DNA of 13,092 nucleotides from assembly GCA_031550915.1 (NCBI GenBank), contig JAVBOF010000172.1, forward strand, positions 1 through 13,092, given 5' to 3'. The DNA comes from JAVBOF01 sp031550915 (GTDB lineage Bacteria > Bacillota > Clostridia > Christensenellales > MGBC116941). Every line of letters begins with the position of its first letter. Position 1 is the stretch's first letter. Position numbers and translations under genes: made by a program. Below the pieces are notes generated by a model. It was not told the DNA's origin. It ran no database searches and saw nothing but the letters and a program-made list of their open reading frames with translations. Positions 7,133-13,092 of this stretch are shown here, in pieces.

Positions 7133-7197
7133 CACAAACCATAAGTTTGTGAGACCCAAATGCTGGCAGCATCCGGCTGCAATAAAAACAGGATGCT
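7133..7197. other. Inverted repeats between two convergent genes
   Basis: CACAAAC (7133-7139) pairs with GTTTGTG (7145-7151) around a 5-base loop. AGCATCC (7168-7174) pairs with GGATGCT (7191-7197) around a 16-base loop and overlaps the stop of the minus-strand gene. Neither is followed by a T-run on either strand, so they are at best weak or factor-dependent terminators for the convergent genes. Confidence 0.3.
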
Positions 7198-7417
7198 AGC
7201 GTATGCTGTTGATTGTTTTTATTATTCGGGGAGCAGCAGACATTTTTTTGTCGGACAGCTCATTAAAGGTCTTAGTCAGCTCATCACAAACTTCAAAATA
7301 ACGTTTGGCAAACTGTTTGCTGCTCAATTTGCAGGTGTCTTTTTGGCTACTAAGATATATCTCGGCAAGCCTGTGGATCTTAACGTCTTCATCGTATCCT
7401 GTTGTCCGTTGTGCCAT
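7196..7417 (-). CDS. Small conserved-looking protein of unknown function (73 residues)
   Basis: The product is polar and predicted largely helical, with two cysteines (C29, C44) and a basic C-terminus (KKMSAAPRIIKTINSIR). No membrane helix or signal peptide is visible and I recognise no domain. The case that it is a real gene rests on its start: GAAGGAGGC sits six bases before the ATG, an excellent ribosome binding site. A TATACT-like -10 lies on the same strand (complement of 7459-7464), though without a good -35. It converges on the C_GCAxxG_C_C gene, and its promoter region backs onto that of the hydrogenase operon. Shape and size would allow a small regulator or an accessory protein, but the sequence does not decide. 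Confidence 0.6.
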   Translation of the reverse strand: MAQRTTGYDEDVKIHRLAEIYLSSQKDTCKLSSKQFAKRYFEVCDELTKTFNELSDKKMSAAPRIIKTINSIR

Positions 7418-7755
7418 CTAAAAGCCTCCTTCACCGCTCGCCATCGGATTTTTGTTATAGTATATCGCATTGGTTTATAAAAATATTCCGCAAAACTTTG
7501 TTTTGCATATAGGATTCTGAGCATTGGCGTAGAATAAACCATTGAGAATGGTAAAGACTCAATTCTTTAATTTTAGCACAATTCGCCCAATTTTCAAGGT
7601 CATAACTTGCAGTTGACCGATGTTTTACTATTACCGGCGCTTTGCCTTTGATCAAATATTACCCGTAGATGAAATGCGGTTTTATTATGGATTTGGATTG
7701 GATTCGCAATATTTGAAAGACTAATATGTTGAATGGTTTTTTTGGAGGTTTTGCA
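7418..7755. other. Divergent regulatory region before the hydrogenase operon
   Basis: No gene is seen. It contains a 7-bp perfect hairpin, GCAAAAC 7490-7496 with GTTTTGC 7500-7506, located just upstream of the putative promoter of the minus-strand 73-residue gene. It also has a perfect 10-base palindrome, TTTGATCAAA, at 7647-7656, about 100 bases before the hydrogenase operon start. No near-consensus -35/-10 pair for the operon was found; TAATAT near 7723 with a poor -35 is the best candidate. A match to the Rex operator (TTGTTAA-type inverted repeat) was looked for and not seen. Confidence 0.4.
7744..7748 (+). promoter_or_regulatory. Ribosome binding site that sets the hndA start at 7756
   Basis: GGAGG at 7744-7748 is seven bases before ATG 7756. 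It lies inside the longer frame starting at 7726, whose first ten codons would therefore be leader sequence. Confidence 0.7.
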
Positions 7756-8250
7756 ATGCAGGCAGAAAGAGAGAAGATAAGGGACTTTACGGAGCTGGAT
7801 GAATTTGTAGATAGCCTTGAGGAAACAAAAGGTTCGCTGATATCCGTGCTGCACAGGGCACAGGATATATATGGCTATATTCCGCGCGAGCTTCAGGAAC
7901 ATATTGCACTGAAGCTAGGAATACCTTCCAGCAAAGTTTTTGGTGTCGTGACGTTTTATTCTTACTTGAAAATGGAGCCGAGGGGAAAAATCGACATAAG
8001 CGTATGCTTGGGGACGGCTTGCTTTGTACGTGGATCGGATGCCATTTTGAACGAATTTGAAAAACAGCTCAACATCAAATGCGGCGGAGTAGGTGAGGAC
8101 GGATTGTTCTCGTTGAATTCCATTCGCTGCGTAGGTGCTTGCGGATTAGCGCCGGTCGTTATGATCGGGGAGCAGGTTTACGGCAGGGTGACCGAAGAGG
8201 ACGTCAGGCATATCGTTGACGAGCAGCTGGCGAAGGAGGGCATGGAATGA
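7756..8250 (+). CDS. hndA: NuoE/HndA-like [2Fe-2S] subunit of NAD(H)-linked [FeFe]-hydrogenase
   Basis: This 164-residue subunit belongs to the NuoE (24-kDa, thioredoxin-like [2Fe-2S]) family. An N-terminal helical region (LISVLHRAQDIYGYIPRELQ) leads to the thioredoxin-like domain. The cluster ligands are CLGTAC (C84, C89) and CVGAC (C125, C129), the standard C-x4-C and C-x3-C pairs, followed by GLAPVVMIGEQVYGRV. In the complex it passes electrons near the flavoprotein subunit; the cluster in this position often sits off the main path. It is the first gene of a four-gene operon, overlapping the next by ATGA (8247-8250). The start at 7756 follows GGAGG; the alternative ATG at 7726 would add ten residues upstream of it. 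Family assignment is firm; the name hndA is by operon order. Confidence 0.93.
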   Translation: MQAEREKIRDFTELDEFVDSLEETKGSLISVLHRAQDIYGYIPRELQEHIALKLGIPSSKVFGVVTFYSYLKMEPRGKIDISVCLGTACFVRGSDAILNEFEKQLNIKCGGVGEDGLFSLNSIRCVGACGLAPVVMIGEQVYGRVTEEDVRHIVDEQLAKEGME

Positions 8251-8642
8251 ACAGTAAGGTAAAGTCGCTGGAAGAACTGAAGAAACTGCGTGAAAGATCA
8301 TCTGGCAATACAAAGATGCGCGAGACGGCAGAAAATGTGAATCACACCGTTCTTGCAGTGGGCATGGCAACCTGTGGTATTGCCGCCGGAGCGCGAAAGA
8401 CGCTTGCTGCTTTGATGGATGAGACGCAAACGCAAGGGCTTGACAATGTAAACATAGTCGCGACCGGCTGTCTTGGGTACTGCTTTGCGGAGCCGCTTGT
8501 CGAAGTACGCGTACCCGGCGAAGAGCCGATACGTTACGGTAACGTTGACGAGGAGAGGGCAAGGGAGATAATCCGCAAGCATGTAATGAACGGCATATTG
8601 CTTGATAACGCCATAATTGGCAGGGAGGTGCCCGGAAGATGA
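8247..8642 (+). CDS. hndB: HndB-like [2Fe-2S] thioredoxin-fold subunit
   Basis: This 131-residue protein resembles HndB of the NADP-reducing hydrogenase: a helical N-terminus (SLEELKKLRERS), the motif MATCGIAAGARKTL and the motif ATGCLGYCFAEPLVEV, followed by a VRVPGEEPIRYGNV strand region. Only three cysteines are present (C43, C75, C79). The position four residues after C43 in the usual C-x4-C pair is Gly, so cluster binding, if any, would need a different fourth ligand; as far as I recall this is a feature of the HndB group rather than damage here. It probably acts as an electron-transfer or structural subunit of the hydrogenase. AAGGAGGG precedes the ATG. It overlaps hndA by four bases and the next gene by four (8639-8642), so translation of the three is likely coupled. 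Confidence 0.88.
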   Translation: MNSKVKSLEELKKLRERSSGNTKMRETAENVNHTVLAVGMATCGIAAGARKTLAALMDETQTQGLDNVNIVATGCLGYCFAEPLVEVRVPGEEPIRYGNVDEERAREIIRKHVMNGILLDNAIIGREVPGR

Positions 8643-10432
8643 AACGATACCGATTGCATATACTCGTTTGCGGTGGCACGGGCTGCCGTTCTGCCATGGG
8701 TGCGGAGATAGTCGATATGTTCAACGAAAAGTTAAAAGCCCTTGACATGCTGGAGGAAGTACAGGTCGTTACAACGGGATGCTTTGGTTTTTGTGAGCAG
8801 GGCCCTATCGTAAAGACCGTACCGGATAACATCTTCTACGTGAGGGTGAAACCGGAGGATATAGACGAGATCATTGCGGAGCATATATTAAAAGGCAGGC
8901 CTGTAGAGCGTTTGATATACGATGAAAAGGATGAATCGTTTGACGAAAAGAGCGGGGAGGACATACCTTTTTACCGCAGTCAAAAACGCATCGCCCTTAG
9001 AAACTGCGGGATAATCGATCCCGAGAATATAGAGGACTACATTTCGGTAGACGGATATGAGGCGCTTGGCAGGGTTTTGACCGGAATGAAGCCGGAGGAA
9101 GTTGTTGCCGAGGTCGTGCAAAGCGGACTTCGGGGCAGGGGAGGCGGCGGTTTTCCAACGGGCAAGAAATGGGAAATAGCAGCTAAAAACAAAGGGGAAA
9201 GAAAATACGTTATCTGCAATGCGGATGAAGGAGACCCCGGCGCGTTTATGGATAGATCTATACTTGAAGGTGATCCCCATTCTGTTTTGGAGGCTATGGC
9301 GATATGCGGATATGCCATTGGAGCGAATGACGGAGTAGTATACATCCGCGCGGAATATCCGCTTGCGGTAAACAGGCTGAAAAATGCAATCGAGCAAGCG
9401 GAAGCCTATGGCATGCTTGGCGAGGATATATTTGGCAGTGGATTTGATTTTAAGATCCATTTGAACCTTGGTGCAGGCGCTTTTGTGTGTGGTGAAGAGA
9501 CATCTTTGATGAATAGCGTACAGGGTGAGAGGGGAGAGCCGAGGGTAAAACCTCCGTTCCCTGCTGAGAGCGGCCTTTGGGAATCGCCTACCAATATAAA
9601 TAATGTTGAAACGTTTGCCAATATATGCCCAATCATACTCAACGGTGCGCAATGGTTCTCCTCCATAGGTACGGAAAAGAGCAAGGGTACAAAGGTATTT
9701 GCGCTGGCCGGCAAGGTGAATAACGTAGGACTAGTTGAAGTACCGATGGGCACGCCGCTTAAGGAGATCATCTTCAATATTGGCGGCGGAATAAGGAATG
9801 ACAAAAAATTCAAAGCCGTCCAAACGGGAGGGCCGTCCGGCGGATGTATACCATCATCTATGCTGGACTTGCAGATTGATTATGATAATTTGAAGAGTAT
9901 CGGGTCCATGATGGGGTCCGGCGGGATGATCGTTATGGACGAGGATGACTGCATGGTCAACATTGCCAAGTTTTATCTTGAATTTACCATGGATGAAAGC
10001 TGCGGTAAATGTACACCTTGCCGTATCGGTAATACAAGGCTGCATGAGATTTTGAACCGCATAACCGAAGGCAAGGGTGAGGAGAGCGATTTGGCGGAGC
10101 TTGACAGTTTGGGCAATATAATAAAGGATTGTTCCTTATGCGGTTTGGGCCAGACCGCGCCAAACCCTGTATTATCCACGCTAAAGTATTTCCATGATGA
10201 ATATGAAGAACATATAAAGAATAAAAAATGCCCGGCGAAGGCATGCAAAAGCCTTCTTGAATACAGGATACTACCTGATAAATGCATAGGCTGCACGGTT
10301 TGCGCAAGAAATTGTCCCGTTACATGCATATCCGGCGAACGGAAGGCTGTGCATGAGATAGACCAGGATCGGTGCGTGAAATGTGGATTGTGCATGCAGA
10401 AATGTCCGGTAGATGCCATTGTGTTGGAATAG
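8639..10432 (+). CDS. hndC: NuoF/HndC-like NADH-binding flavoprotein subunit with added ferredoxin domains
   Basis: At 597 residues it is longer than a plain NuoF because of extra domains at both ends. Residues 1-90 are a thioredoxin-like [2Fe-2S] domain (C11, C16, C48, C52). Residues about 115-520 form the NuoF core: GLRGRGGGGFPTGKKWE (163-179) for FMN/NADH, CNADEGDPGAFMDRS (193-207), FVCGEETSL (282-290), and the [4Fe-4S] ligands C455, C458, C461 and C501. The C-terminus holds a 2x[4Fe-4S] ferredoxin domain (C549, C552, C555, C559; C579, C582, C585, C589). It should exchange electrons between NAD(H), through FMN, and the iron-sulfur chain. In related complexes this subunit is where NADH and ferredoxin electrons meet. 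Translationally coupled to hndB; followed 12 bases later by the catalytic subunit. Also called HydB or NuoF in other annotations. Confidence 0.95.
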   Translation: MKRYRLHILVCGGTGCRSAMGAEIVDMFNEKLKALDMLEEVQVVTTGCFGFCEQGPIVKTVPDNIFYVRVKPEDIDEIIAEHILKGRPVERLIYDEKDESFDEKSGEDIPFYRSQKRIALRNCGIIDPENIEDYISVDGYEALGRVLTGMKPEEVVAEVVQSGLRGRGGGGFPTGKKWEIAAKNKGERKYVICNADEGDPGAFMDRSILEGDPHSVLEAMAICGYAIGANDGVVYIRAEYPLAVNRLKNAIEQAEAYGMLGEDIFGSGFDFKIHLNLGAGAFVCGEETSLMNSVQGERGEPRVKPPFPAESGLWESPTNINNVETFANICPIILNGAQWFSSIGTEKSKGTKVFALAGKVNNVGLVEVPMGTPLKEIIFNIGGGIRNDKKFKAVQTGGPSGGCIPSSMLDLQIDYDNLKSIGSMMGSGGMIVMDEDDCMVNIAKFYLEFTMDESCGKCTPCRIGNTRLHEILNRITEGKGEESDLAELDSLGNIIKDCSLCGLGQTAPNPVLSTLKYFHDEYEEHIKNKKCPAKACKSLLEYRILPDKCIGCTVCARNCPVTCISGERKAVHEIDQDRCVKCGLCMQKCPVDAIVLE

Positions 10433-10444
10433 GAGGCTGTATAA

Positions 10445-12178
10445 ATGATATTGACGATAAACAATACCGTAGTTGAGATAGATGAAGGCGCGACAATACT
10501 GGATGCCGCAAAAAAAGCAGGTATGCATATACCGACACTTTGCCACATGTCTATGCAGGATATACATATGGTAAACAGGGTGGGTACATGCAGGGTATGC
10601 ATGGTGGAGGTCGAAGGAAGGCCGACGCTCGTTCCGGCTTGTTCTACGCCGGCAGTGGAGGGTATGGTGGTGCATACGGATACAGCGCGCGCGAGGAAAT
10701 CGCGCAGGATGATGGTTGAACTGCTGCTTTCGAACCATCCGAAGGATTGCCTTGTTTGTGAAAGGAATACGAATTGCGAACTGCAGAGTATTGCTGCCGA
10801 GCTTGGGGTAAGGGAGATACGTTACCAGGGACGCATGAGCAAGCATCCCAAGGATGTTTCGAGCTTTTCTCTCGTACGGAATCCTGAAAAATGCATATTG
10901 TGCAGGCGCTGCCAGACTATGTGCAATGAAGTCCAGACCGTCGGTGTATATTCTCCTGTGGATCGAGGCTTCGATACCGTTATGGGAACGGCGTTCAATA
11001 TGCCTATGATAGACACGGTTTGTACATTCTGCGGGCAATGTGTTTCCGTCTGCCCTACGGGCGCGCTGACGGAGGTAGACAACAGCGCCTATGTCTTGGA
11101 TGCGCTGAATGACCCTACGAAATATGTTATTGCGCAGACGGCGCCAGCCATTCGCGTAGCTCTCGGCGAAGAATTTGGTATGCCGGTTGGGACACGGGTA
11201 ACGGGCAAGATGGTTGCCGCGTTACGTAGGCTCGGCTTTGACAGTGTGATGGACACGGATTTTGCCGCGGATCTCACTATTATGGAAGAGGCGTCGGAAT
11301 TTGTTCACCGGCTGCAGCATGGGGGAAGGCTCCCAATTTTAACAAGCTGTTGCCCCGCGTGGGTGAAATTCATCGAGCATCAGTTTCCAGAGCTTTTGGA
11401 TATACCTTCAAGCTGCAAATCCCCCCATGAGATGTTTGGAACTATCGCCAAGACCTATCTGGCTGAAAAGATAGGCAAAAGGCCTGAGGATATCGTCGTT
11501 ATTTCAATTATGCCATGTCTGGCGAAGAAATATGAGGCTGCGCGCCCGGAGCTCAGCGAAGAGGAGATAGGGTATGTAGACAAGGTAGTAACGACAAGGG
11601 AACTTGCGAGGATGATACGCGAGGCCGGTATAAACTTTACAAACCTGATGCCTGAGGAGTTTGACAAGGTCATGGGAGAATCCACCGGCGCCGGAATAAT
11701 ATTCGGGACAACAGGAGGCGTCATTGAAGCCGCCGTGCGTACGGCGTATTGCTGGCTTACAGGAGAGAAACCGCCAAGCGTGGAGTTCACCCAACTGCGC
11801 GGTATGGAGGGTATTCGCGAAGGCAGCATTATGATAAACGGAGTGGATATAAAAATTGCTATTGCCCACGGGCTTGGAAACGCACGCCAGTTAATGGAGA
11901 ACATACGTGACGGCAAAGCCGATTACCACGCTATAGAGATTATGGCCTGCCCCGGCGGTTGTGTCGGAGGCGGCGGACAGCCGTATCACCACAACGATAT
12001 GGAAGTTATACGCAAGCGGGCCGCCGCCATATATGAAGAGGATAGGAGCAAGGATCTGCGCTATTCACATGAGAATCCTGAGGTCGCCGCTTTATATAAG
12101 GAGTTTTTGGGCGAACCATACAGTGAAAAGGCACATATGCTGCTGCACACAGAGTATACGCCGAGGCAAAGGATTTAA
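10445..12178 (+). CDS. hndD: [FeFe]-hydrogenase catalytic subunit (HydA/HndD)
   Basis: The 577-residue protein interconverts protons and H2. The domain order is complete: an N-terminal [2Fe-2S] ferredoxin domain (C33, C49, C52, C66), a His-ligated [4Fe-4S] site (H98, C102, C105, C111), a 2x[4Fe-4S] domain (C150, C153, C156, C160; C193, C196, C199, C203), then the H-cluster domain. All three H-cluster signatures are intact: TSCCPAW (C302 proton-transfer Cys, C303 ligand), MPCLAKKYE (C358) and EIMACPGGCVGGGGQP (C502, C506). The block TGAGIIFGTTGGVIEAA is also typical. It lacks the extra C-terminal [2Fe-2S] domain present in some HydA such as that of Thermotoga, resembling HndD in length. AGGAGG lies 8 bases before the ATG. 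With its neighbours it should form a cytoplasmic NAD(H)- and probably ferredoxin-linked hydrogenase. Maturases HydEFG are not in the window. Confidence 0.96.
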   Translation: MILTINNTVVEIDEGATILDAAKKAGMHIPTLCHMSMQDIHMVNRVGTCRVCMVEVEGRPTLVPACSTPAVEGMVVHTDTARARKSRRMMVELLLSNHPKDCLVCERNTNCELQSIAAELGVREIRYQGRMSKHPKDVSSFSLVRNPEKCILCRRCQTMCNEVQTVGVYSPVDRGFDTVMGTAFNMPMIDTVCTFCGQCVSVCPTGALTEVDNSAYVLDALNDPTKYVIAQTAPAIRVALGEEFGMPVGTRVTGKMVAALRRLGFDSVMDTDFAADLTIMEEASEFVHRLQHGGRLPILTSCCPAWVKFIEHQFPELLDIPSSCKSPHEMFGTIAKTYLAEKIGKRPEDIVVISIMPCLAKKYEAARPELSEEEIGYVDKVVTTRELARMIREAGINFTNLMPEEFDKVMGESTGAGIIFGTTGGVIEAAVRTAYCWLTGEKPPSVEFTQLRGMEGIREGSIMINGVDIKIAIAHGLGNARQLMENIRDGKADYHAIEIMACPGGCVGGGGQPYHHNDMEVIRKRAAAIYEEDRSKDLRYSHENPEVAALYKEFLGEPYSEKAHMLLHTEYTPRQRI

Positions 12179-12195
12179 TAAGTACGACAATAACA

Positions 12196-12224
12196 TTGAA
12201 AAGTCCATTTTTGAATGCTATAAT
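12196..12224 (+). promoter_or_regulatory. Near-consensus sigma-A promoter
   Basis: TTGAAA (12196-12201), a 17-base spacer and TATAAT (12219-12224) with TG just before it (extended -10). This is the best promoter in the window. Transcription would start near 12231, giving a leader of about 38 bases before the TTG start at 12269. It shows that the downstream gene is likely expressed independently of the hydrogenase operon. Confidence 0.75.
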
Positions 12225-12253
12225 TTCCATGTAAATATTGCAATTAACGTTGC

Positions 12254-12260
12254 AGGGGGA
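12254..12260 (+). promoter_or_regulatory. Ribosome binding site for a TTG start at 12269
   Basis: AGGGGGA at 12254-12260 is followed after 8 bases by TTG at 12269-12271. No ATG or GTG in the same frame is better placed, so a TTG start is supported. Confidence 0.6.
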
Positions 12261-12268
12261 CAATCGAT

Positions 12269-13045
12269 TTGGCAAACAAGATTAACTTTGATGACTACAC
12301 CCATATCGTTTTCATGTATAAAAAGAAGACCCAATCGGATTTTGTTGATATGCTTTCAGGTTATGACGTTAGATATATGAATCTTGGCAGGGATGCATTT
12401 TTGAACCCTTGCGCTTTGCCAAAAGGGATTAAGCCAAAGATGTGGATAGAGATATTTGCCAAGAATTTTACAGAGGCATATGATCTATCAGATGCTTCCC
12501 GAAGCCTGATAAACGGTGCGCTGAATGCTCAATACAAGAATATGGGCGTTTTCAGCGCCTATTTCTTTTCAGATAAACAGGGCCTTGAAACATCCTTGAA
12601 AGTCAACATGCAGGAGGTATTCTCTTACCTGCTAGACGGAAAGATATCCCTTAGGGAGCAGGGGTTTTCTCAGGCAACCATCAATCTTGCTTATCAAGAG
12701 CTTTTAACAGCGCTGAAGGTTTTTCGTGACCGTCAAAGCCTTGAATATGTCTCCACATGCAGCGATCAGGCAATAAGCTTAAGCTCTTTGCTTGATGTAC
12801 GGCAAAAGACGATCACAGTTTTGGAAAACTACTCATACTCCACTTTTTTCCTTACCCTTTTCAGCCTTATTATGGCGTGTTATTCTGAAAATGAACATGT
12901 TATGGAAAATACGCTTTTTATCAAAGAGGATAGCCCGGAGGTTTTCCCATTGAGAAGTGAATTTTCGATGGAAAAGATGCAGTATATGACTATGTATGCA
13001 ATTGATAAATCCATTCCGCGTGAATCAGCGGCTAATTATGATTGA
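12269..13045 (+). CDS. Unknown protein resembling the interior of a HerA/VirB4-like ATPase, without P-loop
   Basis: I do not recognise this 258-residue protein with certainty. Its layout resembles the middle of HerA/DUF87/VirB4-like ATPases: an opening strand and helix (HIVFMYKKKTQSDFVDML), a stretch DAFLNPCALPKGIKPKMWIE like the usual NPL-x-PP-x-W region, a helical middle, LSSLLDVRQKTITVLEN like the strand before Walker B, and TLFIKEDSPEVFP where a Walker B (hhhDEA-x-x-x-F) would be. If so, the Walker A P-loop that should precede residue 1 is missing, the Walker B Asp is Lys, and the protein stops before the later motifs. Yet it has its own strong promoter and a good ribosome binding site with a TTG start, so it looks like an expressed gene. 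It could be a non-catalytic ATPase relative, a remnant, or an unrelated family. A further ORF overlaps its end. Confidence 0.75.
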   Translation: MANKINFDDYTHIVFMYKKKTQSDFVDMLSGYDVRYMNLGRDAFLNPCALPKGIKPKMWIEIFAKNFTEAYDLSDASRSLINGALNAQYKNMGVFSAYFFSDKQGLETSLKVNMQEVFSYLLDGKISLREQGFSQATINLAYQELLTALKVFRDRQSLEYVSTCSDQAISLSSLLDVRQKTITVLENYSYSTFFLTLFSLIMACYSENEHVMENTLFIKEDSPEVFPLRSEFSMEKMQYMTMYAIDKSIPRESAANYD

Positions 13046-13092
13046 CCTATATGACGCCGTCATCAAAAAAATAATTACCATTTGCATACTTT
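13038..13092 (+). CDS. Start of a downstream ORF, runs off the window
   Basis: ATG 13038 overlaps the stop of the previous gene by eight bases (ATGATTGA, TGA at 13043-13045) and stays open to the edge for 18 codons (MIDLYDAVIKKIITICIL). Its alternating acidic, basic and hydrophobic residues look like an N-terminal helix. The overlap suggests translational coupling with the upstream gene. There is no clear ribosome binding site, and the visible part is too short to assign a family. Confidence 0.4.
   Translation, partial: MIDLYDAVIKKIITICIL

Noticed and set aside
8146..8832. Minus-strand frame of 228 codons
   Set aside because: Antisense shadow of hndA, hndB and hndC, all of which have diagnostic cysteine motifs; no ribosome binding site or family match.
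8888..9652. Minus-strand frame of 254 codons
   Set aside because: Antisense to the NuoF core of hndC; its translation is not protein-like.
10271..11038. Minus-strand frame of 255 codons
   Set aside because: Antisense to the ferredoxin domains of hndC and hndD; it arises from the codon pattern of those genes.
13049..13062. Hairpin ATGAC-GCC-GTCAT at the right edge as a terminator
   Set aside because: On the plus strand it is followed by A-rich, not T-rich, sequence and lies inside the open frame starting at 13038.

Overview
The window looks like chromosomal DNA of an anaerobic Firmicute, most likely a member of the Clostridia. The reasons are strong purine-rich ribosome binding sites (GGAGG type), a TTG start used with a good ribosome binding site, consensus sigma-A type promoters, a GHKL (AgrC-like) sensor kinase, a tungsten/molybdenum-type aldehyde:ferredoxin oxidoreductase (AOR) and an NADH-linked [FeFe]-hydrogenase operon. 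No rRNA, tRNA, CRISPR array, insertion sequence or phage gene was recognised.

Left part (1-4000): the C-terminal end of an unrecognised protein runs in from the left edge. An AT-rich stretch follows, with promoter-like elements and a short ORF interrupted by an in-frame TGA. Then come a membrane GHKL histidine kinase (655-2040) with no response regulator beside it, about 850 bases with no convincing gene, and a membrane-anchored diguanylate cyclase (2892-3983). This part is signalling and partly eroded.

Middle part (4062-7417): a minus-strand operon encodes an AOR-family protein (start corrected to 6576), a MoaD/ThiS-type sulfur carrier overlapping it by ATGA, and a TIGR04076-type small Cys-rich protein. 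A C_GCAxxG_C_C-type redox protein is transcribed divergently from the AOR. A 73-codon gene of unknown function, with an excellent ribosome binding site, converges on it.

Right part (7756-12178): four tightly packed plus-strand genes encode a NuoE-like subunit, a HndB-like [2Fe-2S] subunit, a NuoF-like flavoprotein with extra ferredoxin domains, and the catalytic [FeFe]-hydrogenase. The order matches hndABCD of the NAD(P)-linked, probably electron-bifurcating hydrogenases. The AOR could feed reduced ferredoxin to this complex, which would combine it with NADH oxidation to release H2; that link is inference from proximity.

Right edge (12196-13092): a separate near-consensus promoter drives a TTG-initiated 258-residue protein. 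Its layout resembles the interior of a HerA/VirB4-like ATPase, but it lacks the P-loop and has a degenerate Walker B. A further ORF overlaps its stop codon and runs off the window. This pair is the least explained part of the window.
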